The notes: generated by a model from the sequence alone, not told the origin. A stretch of 46,843 bases of DNA from Opitutaceae bacterium (GCA_025360455.1 JANYCF010000126.1:1-46843), one strand, 5' to 3'; counted from the stretch's first letter, positions 7,725 through 16,160 are shown. Numbers and translations: made by a program.

Positions 7725-8393
7725 ATGCACCTGCCACACATCACTCCTTTCGCGAAGAATCCGCTCTATTTCTTCACCGCCAGTACTGAAGCCCGACGTC
7801 CTTTACTCGCCTGCCACTTAGCGTTTGATGAGCTCGTCGGAATCTGGACTCGTTCCACCACGAAAGACGGATGGTTTGTCGGCCGCTTTATGATCATGCC
7901 GGATCATGTGCATTTTTTCGCCATGGCCGCAGCTGGCTCCAGGCAGCGCGGTGAGTGGCACAAAATGGGGAAATCTGTTTCGGCGCGTACACTCTGCCGT
8001 GAGCTTAAAATCACCCCGCCCCTTTGGCAGACCGACACTTTCGACCATATTCTGAGGAGCAAAAATTCTTATGCCGAAAAATGGAAATATGTATGCGAGA
8101 ATCCGGTGCGAAAGGGATTGGTTCAAGTCGTTGCCTCACGGGGTGAGGGCACCCCGCCCACAAAAAAACCATTTCACCCTCACCGCAACGCCACCGGCGG
8201 GCCCAGCACTTCGCGCAAGACAAACGCCCGGCGCAACGCCTGTGGACTGCGGACATCCTCCAACAACACAGTACGCGCTTTTTGCAAAGCTGCGGGCTCT
8301 TTGTCCGCCGTCGACTCCTCGAATGTAACCCGCCGTTGCGCGGCAGCTTTCATCAATACCGCTTCCTGTAATTTTTCGGCCAGTGCTTTCTGA
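7725..8393 (+). CDS. rayt: REP-associated tyrosine transposase (RAYT, Y1/HUH)
   Basis: RAYTs are single-strand DNA endonucleases related to IS200/IS605 TnpA that cut at REP sequences. Catalytic residues are present: the HUH pair in MPDHVHFF (H61, H63) and the nucleophile Tyr122 in KWKYVCENPVRKGLV. The ATG at 7725 (MHLPHITPFAKNPLYFFTAS) is chosen over an upstream in-frame ATG at 7671, because the upstream stretch runs through a REP. Family members end soon after the ENPVRKGLV motif. Here codons from about residue 139 run through the right-hand REP and then about 215 bases antisense to the neighbouring gene, giving 222 residues. The C-terminal 84 residues look non-native, and the usual W-x-Y-x-G tail is lost. 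It may be active or recently damaged. Confidence 0.85.
   Translation: MHLPHITPFAKNPLYFFTASTEARRPLLACHLAFDELVGIWTRSTTKDGWFVGRFMIMPDHVHFFAMAAAGSRQRGEWHKMGKSVSARTLCRELKITPPLWQTDTFDHILRSKNSYAEKWKYVCENPVRKGLVQVVASRGEGTPPTKKPFHPHRNATGGPSTSRKTNARRNACGLRTSSNNTVRAFCKAAGSLSAVDSSNVTRRCAAAFINTASCNFSASAF
8139..8161 (+). repeat. REP copy at the 3' end of RAYT (right flank)
   Basis: The stem CGGGGTG / CACCCCG with loop AGGG is inverted relative to the copy at 7693-7715, so the RAYT gene is bracketed by a REP pair. It lies inside the RAYT reading frame. Confidence 0.75.
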
Positions 8394-8800
8394 CGTTCGG
8401 CCTCTTCCGCATGATTGCTCGTCAGTACCCGTCTTGAGGACGGCGCCACCGGCTCCGGCTTGGGCGGCATCACTTCACGAAAAACATCAGACAATGTCAG
8501 TGGCGGCGGTGTCGCTTCGGGCGAGCGCTCGATAGCCGCCGGGCGCACTTGCGCGGGCTGTGGCAACAGCGGCGGTGGTATATTTTGGCCACGCCGCTCG
8601 GCAATCTTGCGCTGGATTTCCTCCCGGATCTTGCGCGTGCGCTCCGCCAGCTCCGGATCATCGAATTCATATTCCTTGGCTGGCGCCGGTTGGTCACTCT
8701 CCGTCGTATCGCCTTTCTTGCGCTTAATCAAAACCCGCGCAATGACCGCCGCGATCGCGAGCAAAATGCCGATATGATCAAATATCCAATCGAGATCCAT
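8180..8800 (-). CDS. Hypothetical protein with one N-terminal membrane helix
   Basis: The 206-residue product was not recognised. It starts MDLDWIFDHIGILLAIAAVI, one transmembrane segment (about 8-24), then RVLIKRKKG as a positive-inside stop. The rest is charged, Pro/Ala/Glu-rich and probably disordered, with a possible coiled coil near ELAERTRKIREEIQRKIAER and another in EEAERQKALAEKLQEA. It follows floA on the same strand after a 73-base gap holding a palindromic repeat. It could be an accessory of the FloA/NfeD membrane-domain genes, but nothing in the sequence proves this. Its 3' end overlaps the RAYT frame on the other strand. Confidence 0.65.
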   Translation of the reverse strand: MDLDWIFDHIGILLAIAAVIARVLIKRKKGDTTESDQPAPAKEYEFDDPELAERTRKIREEIQRKIAERRGQNIPPPLLPQPAQVRPAAIERSPEATPPPLTLSDVFREVMPPKPEPVAPSSRRVLTSNHAEEAERQKALAEKLQEAVLMKAAAQRRVTFEESTADKEPAALQKARTVLLEDVRSPQALRRAFVLREVLGPPVALR

Positions 8801-8810
8801 GGTGAGAATT

Positions 8811-8865
8811 GGTAGGGCGAAGCCTCTGGATGAGCCGCAGCTCGTCAGGGACGACTCGCCCTACC
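8811..8865. repeat. Inverted GTAG-hairpin pair, family 4
   Basis: GGTAGGGCGA at 8811-8820 pairs with TCGCCCTACC at 8856-8865. Inside, TCGTC-CCT-GACGA-type pairing is possible in the right half. It lies in the floA to hypothetical-protein gap. Confidence 0.7.
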
Positions 8866-8873
8866 GTAATATA

Positions 8874-9872
8874 TTACTTCTTCCCCTCGGGATGAGCGAT
8901 CGAACCGCGCATCGCCGTATCGGCCTGGATGTTTTCCATCTTATAGTAATCCATCACGCCCAAGCGACCCGAGCGAAATGCCTCGGCCATCGCGAGCGGA
9001 ACCTGCGCCTGTGCCTCGACCACCTTCGCCTGCATCTCCTGCACGCGAGCTTTCATTTCCTGCTCGACGGCCACTGCGGCCGCACGGCGAATTTCCGCCT
9101 GCGCTTGCGCGATGCTCTTGTTCGCCTCGGCCTGCGCCTCTTGGAGTTTGGCCCCCACGTTTTCGCCCACATCGACGTCGGCGATATCAATGGAGAGAAT
9201 TTCGAACGCACTGCCCACATCGAGACCGCGCGCGAGCACCGTCTTGGAAATACTATCGGGAGACTCGAGCACGACCTTGTAGCTTTCGGCTGCGCCGATG
9301 GTGGAGACGATACCCTCGCCCACGCGGGCGATAATCGTCTCTTCCTTGGCACCACCAACGAAACGATCAAGATGCGTGCGAACCGTCACGCGCGCTTTCA
9401 CCTTCACCTGAATGCCATCCTTCGCCACACCGTCGATGGTCGTACGACCGCTCTCGGGGTTGGGACAGTCGATCACTTTCGGATCAACCGAGGTGCGCAC
9501 CGCTTCTATGACGCTCTTGTTCGAACCCTTCGTCGCGAGATCGATGGCACAGGCGCGATCCCAATCGAGCTCTATGCCGGCCTTCTTGGCCGCGACCAAA
9601 GCCTGTACTGTCGGAACAACGTTACCTCCGGCGAGGAAGTGCGCCGAAATTTTATCGGTGGAAACCTCGATGCCCGCTTTCACCGCCGTGATGCGCGCAT
9701 CGACGACCAAACTATAGGGCACGCCACCGAGACGCATGCCAAGCAGGTTAAGCATGCCGACGGGAGCGCCGTTAAGTTTCGCCTTCAGCCAGGTGCTGAA
9801 AAAAGAAAAAACGATGAAGAAGACGATCAGCGCCGGGACGCCAATGAGGACAAGGATAATGGTAGGATTCAT
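8874..9872 (-). CDS. floA: Flotillin-like protein FloA
   Basis: FloA is a bacterial flotillin that organises functional membrane microdomains. The 332-residue protein (the family is about 330) has an N-terminal hydrophobic hairpin or helix ([20 protein letters not shown]), then an SPFH domain (about 35-230, [20 protein letters not shown], and [20 protein letters not shown]). A long Ala/Glu/Gln-rich coiled coil follows (about 230-310, [20 protein letters not shown]). Its start is 3 bases after the stop of an nfeD gene, the pairing long known for NfeD and flotillin genes. It does not resemble the HflK/HflC subgroup. Confidence 0.93.
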   Translation of the reverse strand: MNPTIILVLIGVPALIVFFIVFSFFSTWLKAKLNGAPVGMLNLLGMRLGGVPYSLVVDARITAVKAGIEVSTDKISAHFLAGGNVVPTVQALVAAKKAGIELDWDRACAIDLATKGSNKSVIEAVRTSVDPKVIDCPNPESGRTTIDGVAKDGIQVKVKARVTVRTHLDRFVGGAKEETIIARVGEGIVSTIGAAESYKVVLESPDSISKTVLARGLDVGSAFEILSIDIADVDVGENVGAKLQEAQAEANKSIAQAQAEIRRAAAVAVEQEMKARVQEMQAKVVEAQAQVPLAMAEAFRSGRLGVMDYYKMENIQADTAMRGSIAHPEGKK

Positions 9873-9875
9873 GAT

Positions 9876-10343
9876 TCAGGATTTAGTTACGATGAGACGA
9901 AAATTATCGAGCCCGGAGACACGCAAGATTGCCCCTTTGGGCACATGACCGGACTGGGAAAAGGCTTCATAGCGCCGGCCTTCGACCAATACAAAGCCAC
10001 TGGGCACGAGCGCAGTCATCGCCTCGGCCGCTTTACCCACCACCGCTGCCTTATCCGCCAGTGGGGGCTGACTGGTGGCATCCACGGTGGCATGCACGAT
10101 GAGCTTCCGACCAAATCGGGTTTTCGGCAGCCAGACCAATTCAACGTACAACGTCAGACCGAGAAGCGCCAGTGCCACGACGGTGGCGAGCATGCCATAG
10201 CCCGTCCCGAGTTGGAGAAACGAAATAACGCAGCCGGCGAACATACTGATCGCACCAAGAATTCCGAGCACTGCGCCGGGCACAAATACTTCACCGGCCA
10301 ACAACACAACGCCTAACAAAAAGAGAATCAAAATCGCGTTCAT
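9876..10343 (-). CDS. NfeD family membrane protein (short type)
   Basis: The 155-residue protein has three to four hydrophobic segments (MNAILILFLLGVVLLAGEVF, SMFAGCVISFLQL, MLATVVALALLGLTLYVELV). A C-terminal OB-fold NfeD domain follows (about 95-155, GKAAEAMTALVPSGFVLVEG and the DNFRLIV end). Short NfeD proteins accompany flotillins and are thought to help them assemble. The ATGA overlap with the preceding long NfeD gene and the 3-base gap to floA indicate one operon with translational coupling. Confidence 0.85.
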   Translation of the reverse strand: MNAILILFLLGVVLLAGEVFVPGAVLGILGAISMFAGCVISFLQLGTGYGMLATVVALALLGLTLYVELVWLPKTRFGRKLIVHATVDATSQPPLADKAAVVGKAAEAMTALVPSGFVLVEGRRYEAFSQSGHVPKGAILRVSGLDNFRLIVTKS

Positions 10344-11887
10344 GAGTGGGTCCTTTCGACGATCAACGCGAAATCTTTCCGCCCACGGACCACGATGGCA
10401 TCGCCCGCATCCACCGCGCCTACTTCGACCGTTGCCTCATAACGCCGCCCTGCAATCTCGACTTGGCCGCTGGGCCGCAGCACCGTCATCGCCACGCCAC
10501 GCTGCCCAACAATCGTCGCCAATTCGTGAGCTGCGTCCGGTGAGACGCCGGCCATTTGCGCCGCCCCACCGATTGTCGTACCGACGATCATCTTGTCCCA
10601 CATCCACCCTTTCGGCAAAAAGCGCATCAAGGCCAGCGCGAGACCGACGGCCAAGACCAAGCCGAGACCGAGATTTTGCAGCGGGACAACAAAGACATCA
10701 CTGGACCACGCCGTGGTGAAAGGCACGCCCGGCCAAAGATCGGCCATAGCCCAGACCAGCGAACCAAGCATCATGACCAGACCGATCACCGCTACAATGG
10801 CCACGCCGGGAAACAGAAGGATTTCCAATGCAACTAGGATCAGGCCCACCGCAAAAAGCAGCAAAGGTTCATGCCCGGACAGCCCTGCCACGTAATTGCT
10901 GAGAAAAACAATGACCAGAAGCACGATGCCAGAAACTCCGAAAATCCCGAAGCCCGGCGTCTTGAATTCTATGAACAACGCCAGCAAACCGAGTCCGAGC
11001 AAGATGGGCGTTAGTTTATTCAGATACTGCGCCAATTCCTCCGACCAAGTAACCTGAAACTGCCTGATCGTATAGTTACCCGCGCCATATTTCTTGGTAA
11101 GAAGTTCTTCGATCGTATCGACTATCCCAACCGCCAGCAATGGCTCAGGGGGATTTCCGTATAGCTGAATCGCCTGACTTGCACGAAGGGACAGCGTTGA
11201 ATCTTTTTCTTTGATAATAACATCCCCGATCTTAAATTCGAATTTTGCATCCATCATTGCCCGTATGACATCGATTCGATATCGCCCCTTTCCCTCCGCA
11301 TAAGCACTGGCCTTAGCGCCATAGAAACTGGTGATTTTCATCTTCATTGATTCAGCAATTTCACTGCCATCGCTCTGAACCACTAATGCCGCACCCATCA
11401 CTGCCTTTGGCGCAAAGTATATCTCTTTCGTTGTACCCGCAATCACGGCACCGGCCGAACCCGCTTCATGATTAATGAAAGTTACTGTTTCTCCTCGATA
11501 CTGATCGAGAGCTTCCACGATGCCAAACATCGCATCTGTAGGGCCTCCACGTGTTTTCATATCAAGAACAACCGCATCTACTTTCTGGGCAATCGCCTCC
11601 TTCAGTCCTCTACGCACTATATATAGAATTGGATCACTGATCTCATCGCGCACGGGAATGACATAAACCACCACGTGCTTGGTCGGTGTCGCCGGAGTGA
11701 TCGCAGCGGGGGCAGAGGCGAGCACGGCTTGCGGCTGTACCGCGGCAATGGCCGCAGCCTGAGGTACTGGCGCAGCTTCCGCAGTGACCACACCCGGAGC
11801 TGCCGCGACAGCCGCCGGCGTCTCGGCCCGAACGAGCGTCAGCGCAGTGCACAAAAGCAGCAAAAGGGTAGCGGCTGGTTTCAACAT
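10340..11887 (-). CDS. NfeD-type membrane protein with ClpP-like serine protease domain
   Basis: This is the long NfeD1b-like form of 515 residues. A signal or anchor helix (MLKPAATLLLLLCTALTLVRA) and an Ala/Pro-rich stretch precede a ClpP/SppA-fold domain (about 70-265). It has VVLDMKTRGGPTDAMFGIVE (oxyanion region) and INHEAGSAGAVIA, where Ser of GSAG is the expected nucleophile. Several transmembrane helices follow (about 290-440), then an OB-fold NfeD domain at the end. The archaeal relative cleaves the C-terminus of a stomatin/flotillin partner. Operon context with nfeD and floA supports a similar role here, as an inference. The 3' end overlaps the next gene by ATGA. Confidence 0.88.
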   Translation of the reverse strand: MLKPAATLLLLLCTALTLVRAETPAAVAAAPGVVTAEAAPVPQAAAIAAVQPQAVLASAPAAITPATPTKHVVVYVIPVRDEISDPILYIVRRGLKEAIAQKVDAVVLDMKTRGGPTDAMFGIVEALDQYRGETVTFINHEAGSAGAVIAGTTKEIYFAPKAVMGAALVVQSDGSEIAESMKMKITSFYGAKASAYAEGKGRYRIDVIRAMMDAKFEFKIGDVIIKEKDSTLSLRASQAIQLYGNPPEPLLAVGIVDTIEELLTKKYGAGNYTIRQFQVTWSEELAQYLNKLTPILLGLGLLALFIEFKTPGFGIFGVSGIVLLVIVFLSNYVAGLSGHEPLLLFAVGLILVALEILLFPGVAIVAVIGLVMMLGSLVWAMADLWPGVPFTTAWSSDVFVVPLQNLGLGLVLAVGLALALMRFLPKGWMWDKMIVGTTIGGAAQMAGVSPDAAHELATIVGQRGVAMTVLRPSGQVEIAGRRYEATVEVGAVDAGDAIVVRGRKDFALIVERTHS

Positions 11888-12002
11888 CGAAGCCCACCAT
11901 AGAAATTACTTTCCACCATGCAAGCCCCGCCACGGTACAAATGATCGAGAAAATTCAAATGGTCTGATCCCACACCGATGAAGTACCGAGCGAATCATTG
12001 AC

Positions 12003-13016
12003 TCAACTCGTCGCCACTTCTCCGAGCAGATTCGCGAAGATCATCTTGCCGTTGCCGGTGGGGAGGGCGCCGATAATTTCCGCCAGCACCCGTTTGCCCA
12101 TGTAAGCGCGACCGTTGTTCACCACTACCAGGGAACCATCCGGCATATAGCCGACGGCCTGTCCGTCATCCTTGCCCGGTTTCACAAGCTCGAGTTCGAT
12201 GCTCTCGCCCACCACCAACTCGGGCCGGAGCGCTTTTTCCAACGCATGCAAATTCAGCCACTGCACTCCTTGAAATTGGGCCATCTTCGCGAGATTGACG
12301 TCGGTGGTCAGCAGTTTGGCCTTCATTGATTGCGCCAGAAAAACCAGCTTGGCCTCAATATCCTGACGGCGGGCGACCTCGCTCTGGTGAATGCGAATAT
12401 CAAGTCCTTGGATTTTGCGCAGCTCACTGAGCACTTCCAATCCACGCCGGCCGCGAGCCTGTTTCACCGGTTCAGGCGAATCCGCGATGATCTGGAGTTC
12501 AGTCAGCACGAAAGTCGGTATAACTAATCCGGAACCAAGAAAATGCGTCTCGCACACCCGCGCGATGCGACCATCAATCAAGGCACTCGTATCCACAATT
12601 ACCAGCGGCACATCCACCTCGTGCGGAACGAAGCGCACATAGGGAATCACGAAATTAAATTCATCTTTGCCCCGCAACGCGACCACCGTGGCCAGATACG
12701 GACAAATGATAAAAAGTGAAAGCCGGACGAGATAGATCACCTGCACATCGCCCTGTTCCAGCAATGGCGAAGCCCCTATAAACCACGCGATGACAACTCC
12801 AACACCCAAACCGAAAGTCAATGCACTCAATCCACGCAGGGAAAACCCCTTTAACATCACATCGACCAATACAATTAACACTCCAATCAATCCGCCAACC
12901 AGCACGGCGATCGTCCGAAAATGATCCCAATCTGTTATCGTGTAGCATAACAGCCAGCTGCCCATGATGCACATGCCGATGAATCCAATCCGAATGACGA
13001 GCAGGGTTTTATTCAT
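12003..13016 (-). CDS. PIN/TRAM domain membrane protein (YacL-like)
   Basis: The 337-residue protein carries four N-terminal membrane helices (about 4-130). A PIN nuclease-fold domain spans about 145-275, with acidic residues in IVDTSALIDGR, a Glu in VLTELQ and TTDVNLAKMA. A C-terminal TRAM domain spans about 275-335 (VVGESIELELVKPGKDDGQAVG). This architecture matches the YacL family, whose PIN active site is intact but whose biological substrate is not settled; RNA is likely because of TRAM. It starts 6 bases downstream of a small membrane protein gene, suggesting one transcript. Confidence 0.88.
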   Translation of the reverse strand: MNKTLLVIRIGFIGMCIMGSWLLCYTITDWDHFRTIAVLVGGLIGVLIVLVDVMLKGFSLRGLSALTFGLGVGVVIAWFIGASPLLEQGDVQVIYLVRLSLFIICPYLATVVALRGKDEFNFVIPYVRFVPHEVDVPLVIVDTSALIDGRIARVCETHFLGSGLVIPTFVLTELQIIADSPEPVKQARGRRGLEVLSELRKIQGLDIRIHQSEVARRQDIEAKLVFLAQSMKAKLLTTDVNLAKMAQFQGVQWLNLHALEKALRPELVVGESIELELVKPGKDDGQAVGYMPDGSLVVVNNGRAYMGKRVLAEIIGALPTGNGKMIFANLLGEVATS

Positions 13017-13022
13017 ATCAAG

Positions 13023-13157
13023 TCAGTTAAAAGCACCCCGCCGTTTCAGCCACAGGAGGATAAACGGCAGCACCGTAAAAAAAATCATGACACCATAAAG
13101 GATGAATTGCGCCCGTTGGGCTTTCTTCATCATCTCGGGGTTCTGTTCTTCCTGCAT
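13023..13157 (-). CDS. Small single-pass membrane protein
   Basis: A 44-residue product starts MQEEQNPEMMKKAQRAQFIL and has one transmembrane helix (ILYGVMIFFTVLPFILLWL) with a positive KRRG tail. The reading frame stays open upstream to 13223, but that part overlaps the EVE gene on the other strand. The Met at 13157 is preferred because it leaves the divergent start free. It precedes the PIN/TRAM gene by 6 bases, so it may be a small partner. No family was recognised, and the start is uncertain. Confidence 0.5.
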   Translation of the reverse strand: MQEEQNPEMMKKAQRAQFILYGVMIFFTVLPFILLWLKRRGAFN

Positions 13158-13185
13158 CACGCCAAGGAGAACCATCCCCCTACCC

Positions 13186-13602
13186 ATGACAACGCAATAT
13201 TGGTTGGTTAAAACAGAACCCACAGCCTACTCGTGGGACGACTTGGTCCGCGATGGCTCCACCGCGTGGACCGGCGTCCGCAATTACGCCGCCCGCCTTC
13301 ACCTCAAAAGCATGCAGCCGGGTGACGCCGTCCTCTTCTACCACAGCGTTGAGTCCAAATCCGTGGTCGGCCTCGCCCGGGTAACCAAGGCCGCCTTCCC
13401 CGATCCGACGGATAAAGACCAAGCAGGCTGGGTCGCGGTCGAACTTTTCCCCGTCGGGCCGTTGCCTGCGCCCGTCACTCTGGCCCAAATCAAAGCCGAA
13501 CCATCACTCAAGGATATTGCCTTGATCCGCCAAAGCCGACTTTCGGTGATGCCGCTGAAAGCCGCCGAGTTCGCCAAAATCAAGAAACTCGGGAAGGGCT
13601 GA
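13186..13602 (+). CDS. EVE domain protein
   Basis: The 138-residue protein begins MTTQYWLVKTEPTAYSWDDL, the typical EVE-domain opening (WL-x-K-x-EP). It continues with WTGVRNYAARLHLKSMQPGD and AVLFYHSVESKSVVGLARV, the PUA-like fold core. EVE proteins such as human THYN1 are thought to bind modified bases in nucleic acids; many bacterial copies are encoded alone. The start at 13186 is chosen because the family begins here and the upstream extension overlaps the opposite-strand gene. AAGGAG lies about 16 bases before it, further than usual. It diverges from the small membrane protein gene. Confidence 0.9.
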   Translation: MTTQYWLVKTEPTAYSWDDLVRDGSTAWTGVRNYAARLHLKSMQPGDAVLFYHSVESKSVVGLARVTKAAFPDPTDKDQAGWVAVELFPVGPLPAPVTLAQIKAEPSLKDIALIRQSRLSVMPLKAAEFAKIKKLGKG

Positions 13603-13603
13603 C

Positions 13604-13662
13604 GTAGCGCAGGCATCCTGCCTGCCCCCGAGAGGGAGAAGTAGGCTGGAAGCCTGTGCTAC
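13604..13662. repeat. Inverted GTAG-hairpin pair, family 5
   Basis: GTAG at 13604 followed by the hairpin GCAGGCA-TCC-TGCCTGC; the opposite end, read on the minus strand, is GTAG followed by AGGCT-TCC-AGCCT. It starts two bases after the EVE stop codon. Confidence 0.75.
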
Positions 13663-13723
13663 CTTCGGGTGCCCCCCTCCGTCTGGCTCGACAAGCTCCG
13701 GCTTTACGTTTTCGTCTTCAGGC

Positions 13724-14578
13724 GTGTCCGAAACCATCGCCATTCTCGCTCCCGGCCTTCTCGGCGGCTCCGTCGCCATGGCTGCCCGCCATTTCGGTGC
13801 GGCCAGTCGCACCACCCTCTGGGCGCGCCGTCCGGAAGTGCGGCTAAAACTCCGCGAGCAACCCTGGTGCGATGCCGTGGCCGACTCCCCTGAAGAGGCC
13901 GTCCGCGAAGCCTCCCTCGTGATCGTCTGTGCTCCCGTTGATCAAATCATTCCCCTCGTCCGCCAAATCGCTCCGGCCCTCAAAAACGGCGCCATCGTCA
14001 CCGATGTCGGCAGCGTGAAAGGCGAAATTTGCCGGCAAGGCACGGCCGCGATTCACGACAAAGCCCATTTCGTCGGCTCGCATCCCATGGCCGGTTCCGA
14101 AAAAACCGGCTGGGAACACGGTCGCGCGAACCTCTTTGCCGGTCGTACCACCTTCATCACTCCCCTGCCCGACACTGATCCCAAAATCGCAGAACGCGTC
14201 GCCGCCTTCTGGCACGCCCTCGGCTCCGAAGTCGCCACGGTCGCACCGGATATTCACGACGAAATTGTCGCGCACATCAGCCACCTGCCGCAGGTCATTG
14301 CCTCCACGCTTTGTGCCAGCCTCGCGAAGCGAAACGTCGGCTGGCGCAACTTCGCCGGCGGCGGTCTGCGCGATACGACCCGCATCGCCGGCAGCGATCC
14401 CAAACTCTGGAAAACCATCCTCGAACAAAACCGCGACGAAGTCCTGCGTGCCCTCCGCGCCTACCAGGAAGAACTTCACGGCATGGAACGCGCGCTCGCC
14501 AACCGCGACTGGTTCGAGGTGCAAGCCATCATGGAACGCGGCAAAGCCTACCGCGAACAGTTCCGCCCGATCCCTTAA
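13724..14578 (+). CDS. tyrA: Prephenate/arogenate dehydrogenase TyrA
   Basis: TyrA oxidatively decarboxylates prephenate (or arogenate) with NAD(P), the committed step to tyrosine. In 284 residues the N-terminal Rossmann motif is ILAPGLLGGSVA (about 7-18) and the substrate region is GSHPMAGSEKTGWEHGRANL. The C-terminal helical part includes NFAGGGLRDTTRIAGSDPKL. The first Gly of the usual G-x-G is replaced by Ala-Pro (APGLLGG), a modest variation. Translation appears to start with GTG at 13724; no ATG fits. There is no fused chorismate mutase or ACT domain. It heads the tyrA-aroA-cmk-plsC run. Confidence 0.93.
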   Translation: MSETIAILAPGLLGGSVAMAARHFGAASRTTLWARRPEVRLKLREQPWCDAVADSPEEAVREASLVIVCAPVDQIIPLVRQIAPALKNGAIVTDVGSVKGEICRQGTAAIHDKAHFVGSHPMAGSEKTGWEHGRANLFAGRTTFITPLPDTDPKIAERVAAFWHALGSEVATVAPDIHDEIVAHISHLPQVIASTLCASLAKRNVGWRNFAGGGLRDTTRIAGSDPKLWKTILEQNRDEVLRALRAYQEELHGMERALANRDWFEVQAIMERGKAYREQFRPIP

Positions 14579-14612
14579 AATGATTACGCTGATCGGCGGT
14601 TACTCGTATTCC

Positions 14613-14691
14613 ATTGTCATCGCGAGGTGCGCAAAGCGCGCCGTGGCGATCCCGCTGGATTGCTTTGTCGCTTCGCTCCGCGCAATGACAA
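14613..14691. repeat. Long palindromic repeat, family 6 (no GTAG head)
   Basis: ATTGTCATCGCG at 14613-14624 pairs with CGCAATGACAA at 14681-14691. The inside is rich in GCGAAGCGAC-like words. It lacks the GTRG tetranucleotide seen in the other families, and resembles the widespread intergenic repeats with TTGTCATTGCGAG ends. Confidence 0.65.
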
Positions 14692-14719
14692 CACCTTTCT
14701 ATTTGGCCCTGGGTATTCT

Positions 14720-14743
14720 GTAGGAGCTTGCTTGCAAGCGACC
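14720..14743 (+). repeat. Solo GTAG-hairpin repeat, family 7
   Basis: GTAG followed by GAGCTTGCTTGCAAGCGACC; the stem is GCTTGC-TT-GCAAGC. It is related to the unit near 42177-42196, which on the minus strand is GTGG followed by GAGCGAGCTTGCTCGCGAC. Both look much like the best known Pseudomonas REP. Confidence 0.65.
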
Positions 14744-14773
14744 CACCGTGGCCGATTCACTCTTACTTCCGCG

Positions 14774-16027
14774 ATGCCTTCCCTTCCGCCTCTCCTCCCC
14801 ATCCCACCCTTCACCCGGCCTGTGCGCGGCAGCGTGACCCTGCCCGGTTCGAAAAGCATCACCAATCGCGCGTTGATCCTCGCGGCACTGGGGACGAATG
14901 CCGTCACCCTTACCGGTGCGCTCTTCAGCCGCGATACCTTGATCATGATCGCCGCGTTGCGCGCCTTGGGTTTCAAGGTCGAACCGGACGAAAAAGCCCT
15001 GACCATTTTCATCGAAGGCCGCGGCGGCGAAATCCCCGTGCGCGAAACCAAAATCGAAGTAGGCAACGCCGGCACCGCCGCACGTTTTCTCACCGCCTTC
15101 GTCTGCCTTCGTCCGGATGGCATCTATCATTTCGATGGCGACGAAGCCATGCGTCGACGTCCAATCGGGGCGCTGCTCGAAGCTCTCGAAACCCAAGGTG
15201 CCAAAGCCAGTGCGCGTGCTTTCCCTTTCACGCTCCGCACCGCCGGCCTGCCCGGCGGCACGGTGGAACTCGATGCCTCGGAAAGTTCGCAGTTGCTCTC
15301 CGCATTGCTGATGGCCGCCCCGCACGCCCGCACGCCGCTGACAGTGCGACTCAAAGGCGAAACCGTTTCCCGCCCCTTCGTCGAAATGACCAACCGCATG
15401 GTCGCTCAGTTCGCCGCGAAACCCATCACCTACGCCATCGAAGGCGATGCGACCGCCGCCAGTTATTTTGCCACGCTGGCGATGGTTACCCGCGGTTCGC
15501 TCCGCGTCGACGGCTTGAATCTCGCAGCAGACGCGCTGCAAGGCGACGCTGAGTTCTGTCGCTTGCTGGCCAAAGTTAATCTGCTCAAGATCGACGGGCA
15601 AACTCTCTCCGCCGGTTCGACTCATCAAGGACTGAAGGTGGATTTCAATGCCTTCTCCGATACGTTTCTCTCACTCGCCGCCTTCGCTCCGCTGTTCTCC
15701 AGCCCGACTAAAATCACCGGTATCGCCCACACGCGAAAGCAAGAGACCGATCGCGTCGCCGGCATGGCCCGTGAATTAAAAAAGCTCGGCCAGCATGTGA
15801 TCGAGGCAGAGGATTCGCTGGAGATTCATCCGCGTCCGCTCGTCGCCGGCGTCGAGATCGAAACCTATCACGATCATCGCTTCGCCATGAGTTTTGGCAT
15901 TCTCGGCTGCTTTGATCTGCTGAAAACGGGCGAACCCTGGCTCACGATCAAAGACCCGGCGTGCTGCTCCAAAACTTTTCCTCACTTCTTTGACTTGCTG
16001 GCCAGCCTGCGCGCTGCCTCTCATTGA
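14774..16027 (+). CDS. aroA: 3-phosphoshikimate 1-carboxyvinyltransferase (EPSP synthase)
   Basis: AroA transfers enolpyruvate from PEP to shikimate-3-phosphate in the chorismate pathway. The 417-residue protein has the PEP/S3P motifs LPGSKSITNRALILAALG (about 18-35) and EVGNAGTAARFLTAF (GNAGTA). The C-terminal half carries EGDATAASYFATLA, HTRKQETDRVAGMA and TYHDHRFAMSFGI, all typical. The ATG at 14774 (MPSLPPLLPIPPF) is preferred; the frame is open back to 14627, but that part runs through repeats. It follows tyrA after 195 bases occupied by two palindromic repeats, and precedes cmk, a common aroA-cmk neighbourhood. Confidence 0.95.
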   Translation: MPSLPPLLPIPPFTRPVRGSVTLPGSKSITNRALILAALGTNAVTLTGALFSRDTLIMIAALRALGFKVEPDEKALTIFIEGRGGEIPVRETKIEVGNAGTAARFLTAFVCLRPDGIYHFDGDEAMRRRPIGALLEALETQGAKASARAFPFTLRTAGLPGGTVELDASESSQLLSALLMAAPHARTPLTVRLKGETVSRPFVEMTNRMVAQFAAKPITYAIEGDATAASYFATLAMVTRGSLRVDGLNLAADALQGDAEFCRLLAKVNLLKIDGQTLSAGSTHQGLKVDFNAFSDTFLSLAAFAPLFSSPTKITGIAHTRKQETDRVAGMARELKKLGQHVIEAEDSLEIHPRPLVAGVEIETYHDHRFAMSFGILGCFDLLKTGEPWLTIKDPACCSKTFPHFFDLLASLRAASH

Positions 16028-16086
16028 GCGAACATGCACTCATGCAGCTGAACAATCACACTCCCACCATAGGGCCTGCTCCGAAA

Positions 16087-16160
16087 GGTGGAACCCGGCC
16101 TCCGGACGGGTTTGTTAGGCGCACATGGGAAGAAAACCCGTCCAGAGGCCGGGTTCCACC
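16087..16160. repeat. Inverted pair of family 2 GTGG repeats
   Basis: The left unit 16087-16112 is identical to 6672-6697. The right unit 16135-16160 is its inverted copy with one mismatch. The pair sits in the 253-base aroA to cmk gap. Confidence 0.8.

Noticed and set aside
8799-10316. A 505-codon plus-strand open frame opposite floA and nfeD.
   Set aside because: Antisense shadow with His/Arg/Asp-rich composition and no recognisable domain.
14627-14773. N-terminal extension of aroA.
   Set aside because: The extra 49 codons translate two palindromic repeats; the family start is at 14774.
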